DNA from: Todiramphus chloris collaris
Lineage: Eukaryota; Chordata; Aves; Coraciiformes; Alcedinidae
Reading direction: 5' to 3'
Assembly: GCA_025345505.1 (NCBI GenBank)
Contig: JANVCC010009942.1
Coordinates: 784,081 to 848,080 of the forward strand
Length of the DNA stretch: 64,000 nucleotides
The notes under the pieces are model-generated. The model ran no database searches and was not told the origin of the DNA. It saw only the letters and a list, made by a program, of their open reading frames with translations. The position numbers and the translations under genes were made by a program. Position 1 is the first letter of the stretch. Every line of letters begins with the position of its first letter. Below are positions 12,035 through 24,068 of this stretch, in pieces.

Positions 12035-13471
12035 GTTGGTCCCCGGGCTGGAGCCGAGCGACCGTCGTGGAGGGCGGCGAGCGCGGAGCGGCCGAGGGCT
12101 GGGTGCTCCCGGGACGGAGCAGAAGCCCCACCGCCCTGCAGCGGCATGGCATGGCCGCCAGCCTGGGCTCTGCCGCTGGTGGCCAGGGGGCGTGAGGAGG
12201 GAGTGAGAACGCCCCTCGTATGAGAGAGTCCAGCATCTGTGTGAAGGGCCCGGGGTCCGTGAGGGGCCCGGGGTCCGTGCGGTGGGGCCTGGAGTGTCTC
12301 TGTGAGAAGGGCAGCCGGCGGGCGGTCTCGGCCGGCTGGGGATGACCGCAGTCCGTCGCGGGGCAGGCGTACGTTGGGCGGCCTCCGTCCCTCGCGCAGC
12401 GCGGCTCCCAGGGCCGTGGGGCAGCTGGAGCGGGAGGCTGGGCGCCACGGCCCTGCAGTGGCCGCCATCCCGCCGCCGTGGCTGCGCGTGGGTTTCAGGT
12501 AGCCTTGGGGCAAACGGAACGGTCTTTTACAGATAACTGCCCTTTTACGCTGGTCAGTGCATGGATGTATATTGTTAGGTCGTGAGATGTAACGAGGTCC
12601 TACCTGGATGTTCAGGACGTTGGCACAATGGCTCCACCTGTTTATTCAAGGAGCAGTTACTCAGCTGTGTCATTTGGCTCATGGTTAGAACTAGGGGTAA
12701 CAAGGTAACATTTTTTATATATGGAAAAATATAATGGCCCTTAGGATGAGAGAAGCAGATTCTGTAAAATACAAGTTACATTATGCAGACCTTTTAGCAG
12801 TTTCTATGTTGTTGGTTCAAAACAGTTTCCTCTCATGAACTTCAGTTATTAAGTAGGACCTATTTTATGTCATGCAAGAGCTCTGGGGCCCTTGGACTAT
12901 ATGTTCAATCACATGACTCTTTAGATCAGTCATGTTGCCAGTAGGTTGGTAACAATGTGTCCTGATGATTTTATACAATGCAAAGAGCACTTTTGCAGTC
13001 TGCTGTGAATTGAGTTACGGACTGCAGCTTTGTTAGCTAATATTTTTCATGCTGGATTTCTACTCTGGCAGCAATAGAATTTCAGCCTGAAGGGAAGATG
13101 TGCATTCTTTTCAAGATACATGCTCAAAAAGAAGTCTCAAATCTTAAGGTAAACTGATATGGAATTGGGTTTGCTTGATTTTGGACAGACACTGATAAGC
13201 TCATAAATCTTTTGCAGAGCAATTGCTCAGATGCCACATGCTGAAAGCTTTCAGCCAAAGACGTGCACTAGAAATAAGCCATTCTTCAGTAAGAATATCT
13301 TTCGGTTTCCTTGTTGGAGAATAGAAATAATTAGAATGATGTTTAAAATGCCTAGTTCTGCATGCTAAATGCATGTGTTGGAAATGTTTATGCGGTATTT
13401 GCCATTTATTTACACGTTGTTGAGATACTGAAGTCATATTTAGTATGTACTGGCCCTGGAGAACATTTCAT

Positions 13472-13494
13472 AAAAAAAAAAAAAAAAAAAAAAA
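13472..13494. repeat. Poly(A) run
   Basis: An uninterrupted run of 23 A follows CATTTCAT in intron 1. No retrotransposed gene body was recognised upstream of it. Confidence 0.9.
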
Positions 13495-13639
13495 TCACTA
13501 ATAAAGGGTGGAAACTATGGATTGGTCATTATTCCATTTGACATTTTTGTCAGGTGTTGAATTCACTGATGTTGTTAAATAGTTGTGGAAACAAAGCAGT
13601 GGTATAGCATTAAAATAAAATCTTAAAAAAGGAAAGTCC

Positions 13640-13679
13640 ATATATATATATAAATATATTTAAAAAAAATATATATATA
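13640..13679. repeat. AT-rich dinucleotide tract
   Basis: Two TA-dinucleotide blocks are separated by a short T/A stretch. They are partly self-complementary. Confidence 0.85.
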
Positions 13680-13970
13680 CTTGACACATATCAGAGAACA
13701 CGTTCCTAGTTTTTTTATATGATTGTCAGTATGAATGGAATTGTGTTAAACACAATTGAATAAAAGTCATCAGAAATCACAGCTTTAGTATAAAAAGACA
13801 GCAGATACCTATAAAAAACCCTACAAATTCCACTTTTCCAGGGCTGGTGAGATGGTCAAACAGTGTCTATTTTTAAGCATATCTCATCCAAAATTATAAT
13901 CACAAGCATCTGGATTTTTCCAAGATATGAAAATGCAGTCTGTCAAATGAGGTTTGGTTTTCACTTGCAG

Positions 13971-14023
13971 TCCCTTCCCTTCCCTTCCCTTCCCTTCCCT
14001 TCCCTTCCCTTCCCTTCCCTCCC
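13971..14023. repeat. (TCCCT)n microsatellite
   Basis: There are ten pure tandem TCCCT units plus a partial one, a purine/pyrimidine-asymmetric repeat in RAB3C intron 1. Being uninterrupted, it is likely to vary in length between individuals. Confidence 0.93.
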
Positions 14024-14530
14024 AACACAGTGGAAAAGGGCAACAGCAAGCAAAAAGGCTGCTTCCAGATTTTTAAGAGATTATTATAAAATTATGATAA
14101 AAAAAAAAAAGCACCAAATCAAAGCTATTAGACACAGGACTTAGCTTGGAAATTCATCTCCTGTCACTCAGCAAAATTATTAAATACACCAGTCTTGATT
14201 CAGACTAGAAACACTGGAATAAAAGAGCCTGTGAAGCCACCGAGTACACGGAGCAAGTTATATACACCTTTTTGTTAACTGACCAAGCTCTGTTTCAAGT
14301 CTGTAGTCTTCTTTCTGTCTCTACCCCTTTTTGGATGTGTACTGTGGAAGCTTGTTCCTTTGCTGATTAGATACTTTCTAATCTTCAGCTCAGAGACACT
14401 CAGGGGTGGTTTACGCTCACTTCCTAATGTCAGTTGTCTGCTCCAGTATTTGTCAGTCTAAACAGTTCTCATACCCTAATATTCACTCTGCATTACTATC
14501 TAGAGAAACAAGCTCGTGTTTTACTTACTC

Positions 14531-14549
14531 TTTTTTTTTTTTTTTTTTT
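14531..14549. repeat. Poly(T) run
   Basis: A 19-base T run. No adjacent element was recognised. Confidence 0.85.
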
Positions 14550-14908
14550 GTAAGATTTCTCAAGTAAGATAAACTCTTCATTCTTCTGATCTTACTAATA
14601 AACTTTTCTGTAGTTTCCAATTTGAACTCAGCTTTCAGAAACATGCTTGACCATGATTGTTGCTCATGGCATCTCACCAGGGCCTTAGACAGTGGCATTA
14701 GTATTTCACTCTGTCTCTTGGCCACATGCAGCTGCTCTGGCAATTGAGAAGCAGCACGGTCTTGTAGTCTTGTCTAGTCTCATGACCCTGAGTGGTGTAC
14801 TAAATAGGGCAAATAGCAGAGGGCTGTAGGCACCTTGTTTTCATTTTCTTTCCTAACCCATGATAAAACCAAATCTATTTCTATTGGAGGACCTAGCACA
14901 ACACAGCC

Positions 14909-14932
14909 TTTTTTTTTTTTTTTTTTTTTTTT
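14909..14932. repeat. Poly(T) run
   Basis: A 24-base T run in intron 1. No adjacent retrotransposon body was recognised. Confidence 0.85.
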
Positions 14933-17202
14933 CATTTTCAACACTTTAGTATTTTGGTGGTTTCTTGATATCCTGTGTTAGACTAACACACTCAGGACTT
15001 CATCTCTGGATTTGTCACTGTTTGGAGAAGGGGATTTTGCTGTCCTACCTAGAGTGGGAATTGGAAATATGCTTCTTAAGCTGCCCTTTGAATGGAGAAG
15101 GTAAACTTAAGTTAAAGGAAACAGAAATGAGGAATAGTGTCCTAGCTCACCACAAGCAGATTCACCAGAATCCATGTGGTATAATAACCTTACCAGAAGT
15201 GTTCTTTACTGTGCCTTGCACTCTGCTGTCCAGGACAGCTGGCAGAAGTGTGGCCACATTCATGCTACTCCTGCTGATATTAAGTAAGTAGAGCTTCTTT
15301 AAAATTTTTTAGACTTTCATGTCTTTGTATCTTCCTGATACAAATTCCCCAATTCACATTTCAGTACAGTCCGTATAACTTTGCACTTCTAACTACACTT
15401 TTCAGACTGGATTATGATAAGCTTACATATATTCATGAATCTAAACTCATAATACTTTGAAGCAGATAAGCTTCTTCAGATGCTGCCAAATACATTGGTT
15501 CACAAGCTGTGCTCTGCAGATGGCTGGCAATCTGTAAAATCCAAATAAGTGTCTGGTACATTATCCACTGAACTCTTGAAGTCTTAATTGGTCAGTTAAA
15601 AATTAGATCATGGGGATGTGAGAATTGGCTGTGGTGTGACTCTGTGGATGCTGATGTATTGCCAGAACACCAAAGGTAAGAAAGCTTAAGCAGGTTGCCT
15701 AAGATACAGAAAAAAAGAAAAACAAAAGTCACAGGATACCTCTGAAAGAGTTAGGAATAAAATGTCTCTAGATTATTGGTCTGTTATTTTACCTAGAAAA
15801 TGATTTTGATTTCTTCAAGTCTCATATATGTGGTATTATATTATGTTATATATATGTTGTATTATGCTTATATTTAAGGATCTTGGTAACATTTTGACAA
15901 CTGTGGTGATTATATTGATCTGCACATTAAAGACACTTGCAGTGCATCCTGAAGTCTGATGAGAGATGGACTTTCAATTTTATCATTGTATTCCATTGTT
16001 TCAATATCCATTGATCATGTTTGACTAATTATATTTTACAAAAAGCAAAATGATCACAAAAAGCTGCATGCTCAGGGAATTCTGTCTTTACTAAAATAAT
16101 GTATAAAGTGAGTCTCTTTGTAGAAAACAACAGAAATGTATGTATTTCTACGCTCTATATAGCAAAGGAGCATTGTTCTTTGAAACCACTGTAAGTTAGC
16201 TAATCACTGTCTATATATCCTTACTGTAGATAGAAACAAGGCATTTTTCCTTTAAGACATGCCTGTTACTATAGTTTTTAAAAGAAAACAGTGTTTTTGT
16301 GGAAGGCACAAAGGAATGAAACTCGGTATTTCCAAACCGTTTTTTTTTAAATTGTTTTTTGCATCATATTTTTCATGTGCAATTCATCCTGCATTAGACA
16401 TTCAGAGTGGGGTGCATATCTAAGTGCAAACTGAAGTGATGTGCAGGCCAGGGAGTCAAGGCATGCTTCTCTGACTCAGTGAGAAAGCTGTTCAAATTAA
16501 TTATGTCCTCTAAGACCATGAAGAGTAACATAGCCAAGTGTTATATTGTTAACATGAAAGTCACAGGTAAATACATACTTTTTTATACATTTGTCCTCAA
16601 CCCTATGTGTTTTGACCTGTTCTTTTGGGATCAAGGAAACAGATGAATAGTGCTGGAGTCTGATACAGAAAACTGCTTAAAGATTAAACTTGCCTATGCC
16701 CATGAACAATACACATATGAGTTTAAAGATGTGCTGTAAGCAGGGTAGCATACAAAGCCATCTTTGTTGGTCTTTGGACCATATTCAAGCTGGGGACATA
16801 CCTTCTCCCAGGTTTGACTAAGGGTGGACATGTGAGACCTCCTGACTATAGGTCTTCCGTTTGTTGTCTTGACCTTAGATTTCCCAGTGGGCTGTCAGGT
16901 CTGTCCTGAGCATTCTAGGACTGCCTTTGGTGCTAACATCCTCATGAGTGCAGGGATCTAAACAGGAACTTGTTCTACATAAAAACAAGCATGCAATATG
17001 CTAATGAAAATAGCCTTGTGTATTCTATCTTCAATTTCACTAAATAAGGAAAATTTTACTGAAGACAAAGCTCAATTTTTGCTAAGGGTTGCTTGTTTAT
17101 ATATATCCATCTAATCATTTGAGAAGAGAACTTTGTCAAAATAAAGGTTAAGTGCTGCTTTCTTGCGAACAGAACATCATAACATTAGCAAGGTCAGCAT
17201 GT

Positions 17203-17228
17203 TTATGTATATATGTATGTATGTATGT
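17203..17228. repeat. (ATGT)n-like short repeat
   Basis: A short tandem run of ATGT/ATAT tetranucleotides in intron 1. Confidence 0.7.
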
Positions 17229-19945
17229 CTCATCCATTTATGTATTATTTAATCACAGGTGTAAACATGGCATTCCTGGTGATTATTCCCAGCATCATTT
17301 CCAAAGGAGGAACGTAACATCAGCACTAGCTTCTTTACATGTCTTTGCCAAATGCCTCCATAATGAAGACAAATCCTGTTAGGAGTGAAATGACATAGTA
17401 ATGACAGTAATGCATTGGGAAGTGGGCAACAGCACATCCCATACTTACTTGAAGTCAGCAGCTTGCATTTAAGAAAGAGAGGCATATTCACAAAGTTCAA
17501 GAGAACCAAGCACCTACGTTTCCCTTACAATCAGAACAAAAATAGAGACTCCTCTAGAGAATCATTTAGATAATTTAGTGCTGGCATTTTTCTAAAACTC
17601 AGTTGGGTTTTGAACATGAGAAAGGCTCACCATTGTTAGTCTGGGGAGACTGGGTCTCTAGGATAAAGTTAGTGTCTCAAAAAAGTTTGAATTATTATCA
17701 ATACCTCAGTAATAATCTCATCATTCCCCATGTGGGAGGTGGAGAAATCAGTCTTTTCCCATGACTTTCTTATGCCTTCTGCCTCTTGTAATGGGCAGAC
17801 ATACTCCTTACCCCGAAATAAAATTTGCCTGCAGTTGGACTTGTCCTCTGATGCTACAAGTAATGAATCCATAACTTTAAGACACAGTGAAGGTGTTGAG
17901 TTTAATTTTTTATTTTATTATTTTTAAAGAACTTTTAAGGATATTATTGCATGGGTAGTGCAATAAACACATTAGTTTAGAGGAGCACTGAAGTTTCTTT
18001 ATGGGGAAGTCTGTGTTTAAAACCATGCACAGGAAACATGTTCTTGCTCAGAAAGGCCACATAATGTACAAGACATAACAAGAATATTAATAGAATCCAG
18101 GTCTCCTGATTCCTTGGGTCACTGAATCATACCATTTCAGAAGTGTTAGGTATTAAAATACATGGGGATGAATTGTAAGGCACATAGGACTGAGAGGAGC
18201 AAGTGAAATGAAAGCTGAAACTCCTTTTTGTAAACCATAAATAAGTTGAAAAAGCTACATAGAAAGTTTTCTAGAAGATAAAATAAAGAAAATTATTGTT
18301 CTTGCTAGAAGTGGTAACTACTGCTTTCATCTGCTGCATTACAGAGAGAAGCCAGAGGGGTGGCATAACAGGTTTCTGGTGAAAGTGCACACCCTGGCAT
18401 CTCGAGCCACTGCACAGTCTTTTATCTGCTGGGCTTTACTGACTTGTTGCGAACTGTACACAACATCAGCATACTCTTTACTACTTCATAGCCAGTTGTG
18501 ATTAGACTAGTATAAACAACCTTTGATTTTATTTTTCTCATGTTCTAAGCAAAATATCCCCACATAGTTTTACAATAAGTGAGATTGGTAAAAGTGGACA
18601 GGATTTATTTCTGTCTTTTGCTACAGAAATCAGAAAGGTGAAGTACTAATGATATGTATGCTTGGTAATAATTAGGTTTTTGTTCTAAAACTTCTTTATT
18701 ACGTGCCTGTGAATGAACTGAATAAATATTAAGGCCAATGCAAACACTTGGGGTACATGTTTGTGGGTACTCAAGACTACACTTAATCAAGAACTTTAAT
18801 CACTACCAAATAAAAGAGTAATTCTGAAATCAAACACTCTCTACTGTGTAACTTATGAAATATAAACCTTATCCTGAATTTTCTTTCAAATTTTGCTACT
18901 CCAGTGCTTTTTGTCCTCACTTCTGTATGCCACTTTGTTAGCCCAAAGAAGCTGTCATAGTTATTTGTGCTATGGAACAATAGAATTGGCTCAAAAAATG
19001 TATGCAGTAACTGTAATTCTGCTGAGAAGGTGGGTCAGTTTACAGCCCTCACTGTGATTCCAGACATCCTCTCTGATTGCCCAAATGCCGTCTGAGATTT
19101 CTATCTTAGAAAGCTTTGACATGAGCTGCTTTTCCATAAACCTTTATATTAGGATGTAATGTCTTTCTGTCTGAAATCAGTGTGCAGAAGTATTGCCCTT
19201 AGTCTTGCCAAACCTCAAGAATTTAAAATCCTGCCAGGCTCCCAAAATATTTGTGATTTTTTTCTTAAAAACCATATGAGGCGAAACATTACCCAGTGTT
19301 AAGTTCCTTTTTTTTTTTTTTTTCACAGTATGATTTTTGAGTAAAATTTTATTTAGATTTTCAAGTTAATCTCTGCAACTCTCATGAAAGTCAAAAGTGT
19401 ACTTTTCCTAAATGGAACTCATGATCTTTGAAGTCCTCAGAGTAAAATAAGCTTGCTATTTAGCAGTATTCAGTAGTCTGTGCTTACTCACATATTTTAT
19501 ATGGATTAGAAACTGTACTTTAAGGACTCAAACTTGAAAACATTGGCAACTACCACTTGTGATGATGTTGCATTAACATTGCAAATTCCAAAACTGTAGA
19601 GTAAACTAGAACTAGAAAAAACCCACGACATTTCAGAGGTATATACCTGAGAAACTCATAATTTGATGGTATGATACCTGAAAGCTGGTAAAGGCAAAAT
19701 GCATTGAATATGGTTATGCATTATATGTCATTGCAAAAAACAGCAGCATACTTATAGTACAATAAATTTTTCAAGAATTTTATCAGGTGTAAAACCTATT
19801 GAGATTTTGCTTGGAAATATACTTCCTGTGTCATAATGCATTATTGATCTCTTATTTCCTCCTTGTACAAGTGAAGTATATTTGTATTTTCACTGTCTAT
19901 TTTGTTCATCAGTTTTTCTTAAGTTAGATCTTTTTTCAATAACAG

Positions 19946-19985
19946 ATTTGTTTGTTTGTTTGTTTTTTGTTTTGTGTGTGTGTGT
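19946..19985. repeat. (GTTT)n and (GT)n compound repeat
   Basis: GTTT units pass into a short GT run about 200 bases upstream of the exon 2 acceptor. Confidence 0.85.
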
Positions 19986-20188
19986 ACCAGTCACCAGTGT
20001 TATTTACATTCTCTTTTGTAACCAGAATTATTACCATGGATACAAGAATCATTAATAAGAATTAAACCTCTGCAGTTTTTCCTGAGTTTATTCATATCTG
20101 GTATCAAAATCTCCAATAAAATCTAAGTGTTTCCAGTTTTATGTGATAAAAGAGACAATAAACTATTTATTTTTATTTTGGCTTACAG

Positions 20189-20413
20189 ATGGCATCTCAA
20201 GATTCCAGATATGGCCAGAAAGATACATCTGACCAGAACTTTGATTACATGTTCAAACTGCTCATTATCGGCAACAGCAGTGTTGGGAAAACCTCCTTTT
20301 TGTTCCGATATGCTGATGATTCCTTTACGTCTGCATTTGTAAGCACAGTTGGGATTGATTTCAAAGTAAAAACAGTTTTCAAACATGAAAAAAGAATTAA
20401 GCTACAGATTTGG
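20189..20413 (+). CDS. RAB3C: RAB3C coding exon 2 (75 codons, G domain start)
   Basis: This exon encodes residues 9-83 of the RAB3C GTPase. It starts directly after a pyrimidine-rich tract and TTACAG acceptor, and ends with TGG before a GTAAGC donor, both in phase 0. Counting from exon residue 1, it contains the RAB3 family lead (DSRYGQK, about 5-11), the nucleotide-binding P-loop GNSSVGKTS (28-36), and the switch I effector region FVSTVGIDF (50-58) with its Mg-coordinating Thr at 53. It ends at KLQIW, so the next exon should begin with DTAGQE of the switch II motif. The first codon is itself ATG and matches the initiator position of paralogues such as RAB3A, so a transcript starting in intron 1 could make a shorter product. 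The switch III region, guanine-specificity motifs NKCD and SAK, and the prenylated C-terminus are not in this exon. RAB3C rather than RAB3A, B or D is chosen because of exon 1. Confidence 0.96.
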
Positions 20414-23363
20414 GTAAGCTAAAAATAATAATTCTATGCACTAAACAAGCTGTAGCAATTTGATAGATAGCATTTAAGCCACTGTAAGTTTGTACTGAAT
20501 GTTGTAATTTTTATATGCATATATATCACATACTCATGAAAAAGCAGCTAATTGTTTCCTGCATTATTCTTCTCTTTTGAACAATAGAGTGTAGACATTA
20601 TTTTTAAGGTATTGAAGTACAGCAGAGAATATATTCTGAATTAAATTGCATCGAGAAATAACACAGACACTGATATATATACAGTGAGATATAACTTACT
20701 GTGCAATATATAGGCTATTGAAAGTGATATACATTACTAAAAAGGACTTTGAAATACCAGTAAAGATCTGTTTTCTTCCTACAAAAATTATAAGTTCATG
20801 TAGTGGCTATGATAATGGATACATAACAGAAGGCATATATTTTTGCTGTTAGTTATGTTTGTTGTGATCATCAACAGAAATATCTTCCTTATGCTGCTGA
20901 GGAAGAAAATGTAGAGAGTGCAACAATTATGTTGCCCAAGTTTACACAAAACATCATTCCTTACCTACATGTTAGAGGTGGTAGAAAGATGCCAAATATA
21001 GGAAAGTGCTGTGCCAGGCAACAGGTGTTTTTTCCTGAAAAGTTTCCTTTAAAAAAAAAAGATAGCTGAAATTTATTTATGCAGGAGGTGCTGATGCTCT
21101 CATTTCGTAATTGTTTAGGGTGATAGTCACATAAAGGAGAAGGGGGGATAGCAAAACATTTAACAAGATGGGAGCTGGAGTTAAAGGTCTTTGCCAGCTT
21201 CCTTGGGTGCTTGAAGATTTTGAGCAATGTTTCCTTTGTGAGATATTTGTAACAGCCTTATTAACCAAGATTTTTCTCTTTTTGTGCATGAATACAAGTA
21301 AATTAAAAATGTATTTAATGATGGGCAGCCGTTAAATCTCAGGATACTTTGAATCAAATATGACCTGTTAATCTAACATGTTTTGAACAGCAGATAAATT
21401 TAATGTCTTTGTGCCACATTAAAAAGGTGAATTTCCCAGAGTTTCCTAGGCTGTATCTCATTCGTGTCTTTTTAGGTAGGCTTCAGCCCTTCATATCTGT
21501 AATCATTTGCTGTATTGTGCCCTCAAGGAACTGGAACACAAACTCTTTGGCTCTCAACTTCTCTATCTTTTTAAGCTTAGATTCTTGCTGTTATCGTAAC
21601 AGTTCTACATACTAGGTAACTGTATGTCATGTGCATGCTTTCAGTGCAGTAACTTACTGGTTTCATTGTAGCACTTTAATGTTGGAAATCACATGGTAAT
21701 TCACATTGACATTACTTTTTTTTTTTTCTAATGGAGAAATAAAATTGTGTTCACATTATAGTCTTTACACAGTTCTTGTTTTAATCACAAAGTATCCTCT
21801 ACAATGGATTTTCTTGTTCATGCCTCTCTTAGGAAAAACAACAGCATTAGTTCATGATGTTGTATTAATGTGATTGGTTTGACACCAGTATATTTCTCAT
21901 AATGCCTCTTCATGGCAGATTACAAATATGTGCTTGACTCAAAGCAGTCCATTAATCTGAATGTGTCTGGGGCTATTCATGGTTTAAAGAAGATGTAGCA
22001 GCTGTGTTCTTCCCATCTAGAATAAAATTCCTTTTCTAGCAAAATGGACATTCCATAGTCCTTTGCACGGCAGTAACATTCAGAGTCCAAACGGACTCTA
22101 ACAGCACTTGAAAAAACTTAAAACTGTAATGAGTGAAGCAAACACAAGGGCTCCATGTCCCTTAGGGAAGAGAGAAAAGATGCTCAGAGCATGGAGGAGA
22201 CCTTCCTAAAGTCACCTGTGATGACATAGGGTTAGAGGCAGTCTTCAGATCTTACTTTTATGCTGATGTTTTTTACCCCCACCAGCACTTCATCTTGGTT
22301 GGCTGGGTTTTTTTCCCATTAAAAATTTACTGCCATTTCTTAAAAGGCTTTGTCATTGCCAAGTTAACTCAAACTGCAACAGATCACTATTTCTGTTTGC
22401 AATTTTTAGATGGATTATTCTGCATTAAGAGCATTGTGTTACAGTTATGCTTGATAGTACATCTTGACTGTTGCACCTCTGGGACCTTAAATAAAATCAG
22501 ATGAGTGTCTCAGAAAGCTAGTCTAGTGCACCAAATCTGAATTAGAGCACTATTACCCCATCTTGAAAGCTATATCAGCAGCTATATTGTTCTTAATATG
22601 CATTATCTGTGTATGTAACATCTGGATATTATTATATTATATTATAATTTTTTTTACTTTTATTATGCAACTGTCTTCTAAAATGAATAGTACTTCTGCA
22701 GTATCCATTTCTATTTCAAACTGCCTTATAAAAGACTATTTATATTAGATAAAATATAAACTTGAATGAGTCAGGGAGTGTGATGATGTTAATTCTGAGT
22801 AGAAACATGCATGAGATCGTAACACTTCCTTCAAAGTCACTAGCGAAGTATTTGTTGACATCATATGATAAATGATATTCAACATGCCTGAAATAAAACA
22901 TTCTGAAAAATCTCACAGTTTTGAACAGTCAGAAGAGACTGGAAATGCAACTTTAAAATGTGTTCTAAATGACAAGATCGGGACTGAATTTCTTTGCCAT
23001 GTGCTGCAGTGAAGAAAACATGGAATGCCACTGCTCTGCAATCCTTGCCTGGCAGTAAGATGCAGATATGTGTAAAAAGTAATGCTATTAAGTCACTAAA
23101 ATTCCCTAGCTGGAGACTTATTTTGTGTTCAACTTGAAGCATGTCAGAGCTTGAAACACTGATTTCCTCAGAATAAGATTCTCATACGCTTACCAGTGAA
23201 GGGTGCAGGTTTGTTTGAAAGTCAGCATGGGCACTCAAGGAAGTAGAGTCATTATTTCTTTATAATACTCACTGTACAACTATCACACATGAACTAGCAA
23301 AGGTCAACAGGTTGAACTAGGTGCTGCCTTGTATACTGAGATGCCTTGCAGGTGTTTCTTTAA

Positions 23364-23382
23364 TTTTTTTTTTTTTTTTTTT
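23364..23382. repeat. Poly(T) run
   Basis: A 19-base T run in presumed intron 2. Confidence 0.8.
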
Positions 23383-24049
23383 GCTTTGAGGCAAGGGTGA
23401 ATTATTTCTGTATTCAAAAGACCTGAACTGAATTATCTCCTTTCATTGTTCAAGACAGGGATGATGAGGCACTCTCTAGTACTTACCATTATATCCTTTT
23501 CATGTGGACAGAAAGAGCCTCCTGGGAGCACTGTAACATCTGGGTTTTTTACTTTTGAGCCAAGTACCTTCTTTCCACAGTATTTCCTACTGGAACTGAG
23601 AGAAGTTCAGAGTTCAAGTGCTGTATTCATTAGTGAAGACACATTACCTTGTCATAGGACCACCAGCTGACCCTGAAATATTGTTTCAGAGCAAATTACA
23701 AATGTGAGAACCATGGTATGGACACTTCAAAGACAGCATATTAACAGTTTTTTTATCTTTTAAAGGAGAGAAATCCATTAAAAAGGCATATTACAAAAAA
23801 AAAAAACCAAAACCCTAATTTCTAAACAGAAAATATAAGAATTTTTGGAAAGGAATTGTGTCCACATGCAGTACATACATGCACAGGATAAGAGTTTATC
23901 AGAGGGCTCTAGTATGTTTTACAGTATCAAATTATAAATAGCAATACATTTTTCATCCATTTCGTTTGAGATAGTAATATTAAAGGGATGGGACTGCAAG
24001 GCTTAATTTTCTTCCAGTTTAAATGCTAGATTTCAAAATATGTTGAATT

Positions 24050-24068
24050 AAAAAAAAAAAAAAAAAAA
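24050..24068. repeat. Poly(A) run
   Basis: A 19-base A run in presumed intron 2. Confidence 0.8.

Larger units (their letters stand above)
11255..12520 (+). promoter_or_regulatory. RAB3C: CpG island and promoter region of RAB3C
   Basis: Base composition changes abruptly from AT-rich flanks to GC-rich, CpG-dense sequence over about 1.25 kb, centred just upstream of coding exon 1. No TATA box is evident near the ATG. Visible elements include an Sp1-type GGGGCGG box at 11867-11873 and an inverted pair of ACTACRACTCCCG motifs at 11783-11800 and 11845-11862. Several long open frames on both strands here (for example minus strand 11848-12513) are products of GC richness and do not look like proteins. 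The start site is not determinable by eye; the 5'UTR probably lies within roughly 11.88-12.01 kb. Confidence 0.85.
12035..20188 (+). other. RAB3C: RAB3C intron 1
   Basis: This 8.15 kb intron is defined by the GTTGGT donor after exon 1 and the TTACAG acceptor before exon 2. The first 500 bases are still CpG island. The rest is AT-rich with homopolymer runs and short simple repeats (listed separately). I recognise no CR1, LTR or RNA gene in it, in contrast to the distal part of the window. Confidence 0.85.

Noticed and set aside
12011-12223. RAB3C exon 1 reading on as a 70-codon protein
   Set aside because: After MRHEAPMQ the text loses all resemblance to RAB3C, and a good GT donor sits exactly where the known protein continues into exon 2.
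11848-12513. 221-codon minus-strand open frame across the CpG island, and overlapping long frames on both strands
   Set aside because: The translations are Ala/Pro/Arg/Ser-rich with no domain pattern, several frames are open at once, and the true RAB3C exon 1 lies within. High GC content alone explains them.
13472-13494. Poly(A) run as the tail of a processed pseudogene
   Set aside because: There is no gene-like sequence upstream and no flanking duplication that I can see.
14965-15291. 108-codon + strand open frame in intron 1
   Set aside because: No recognisable domain or composition of a real protein, and a random frame of this length is expected in 64 kb.
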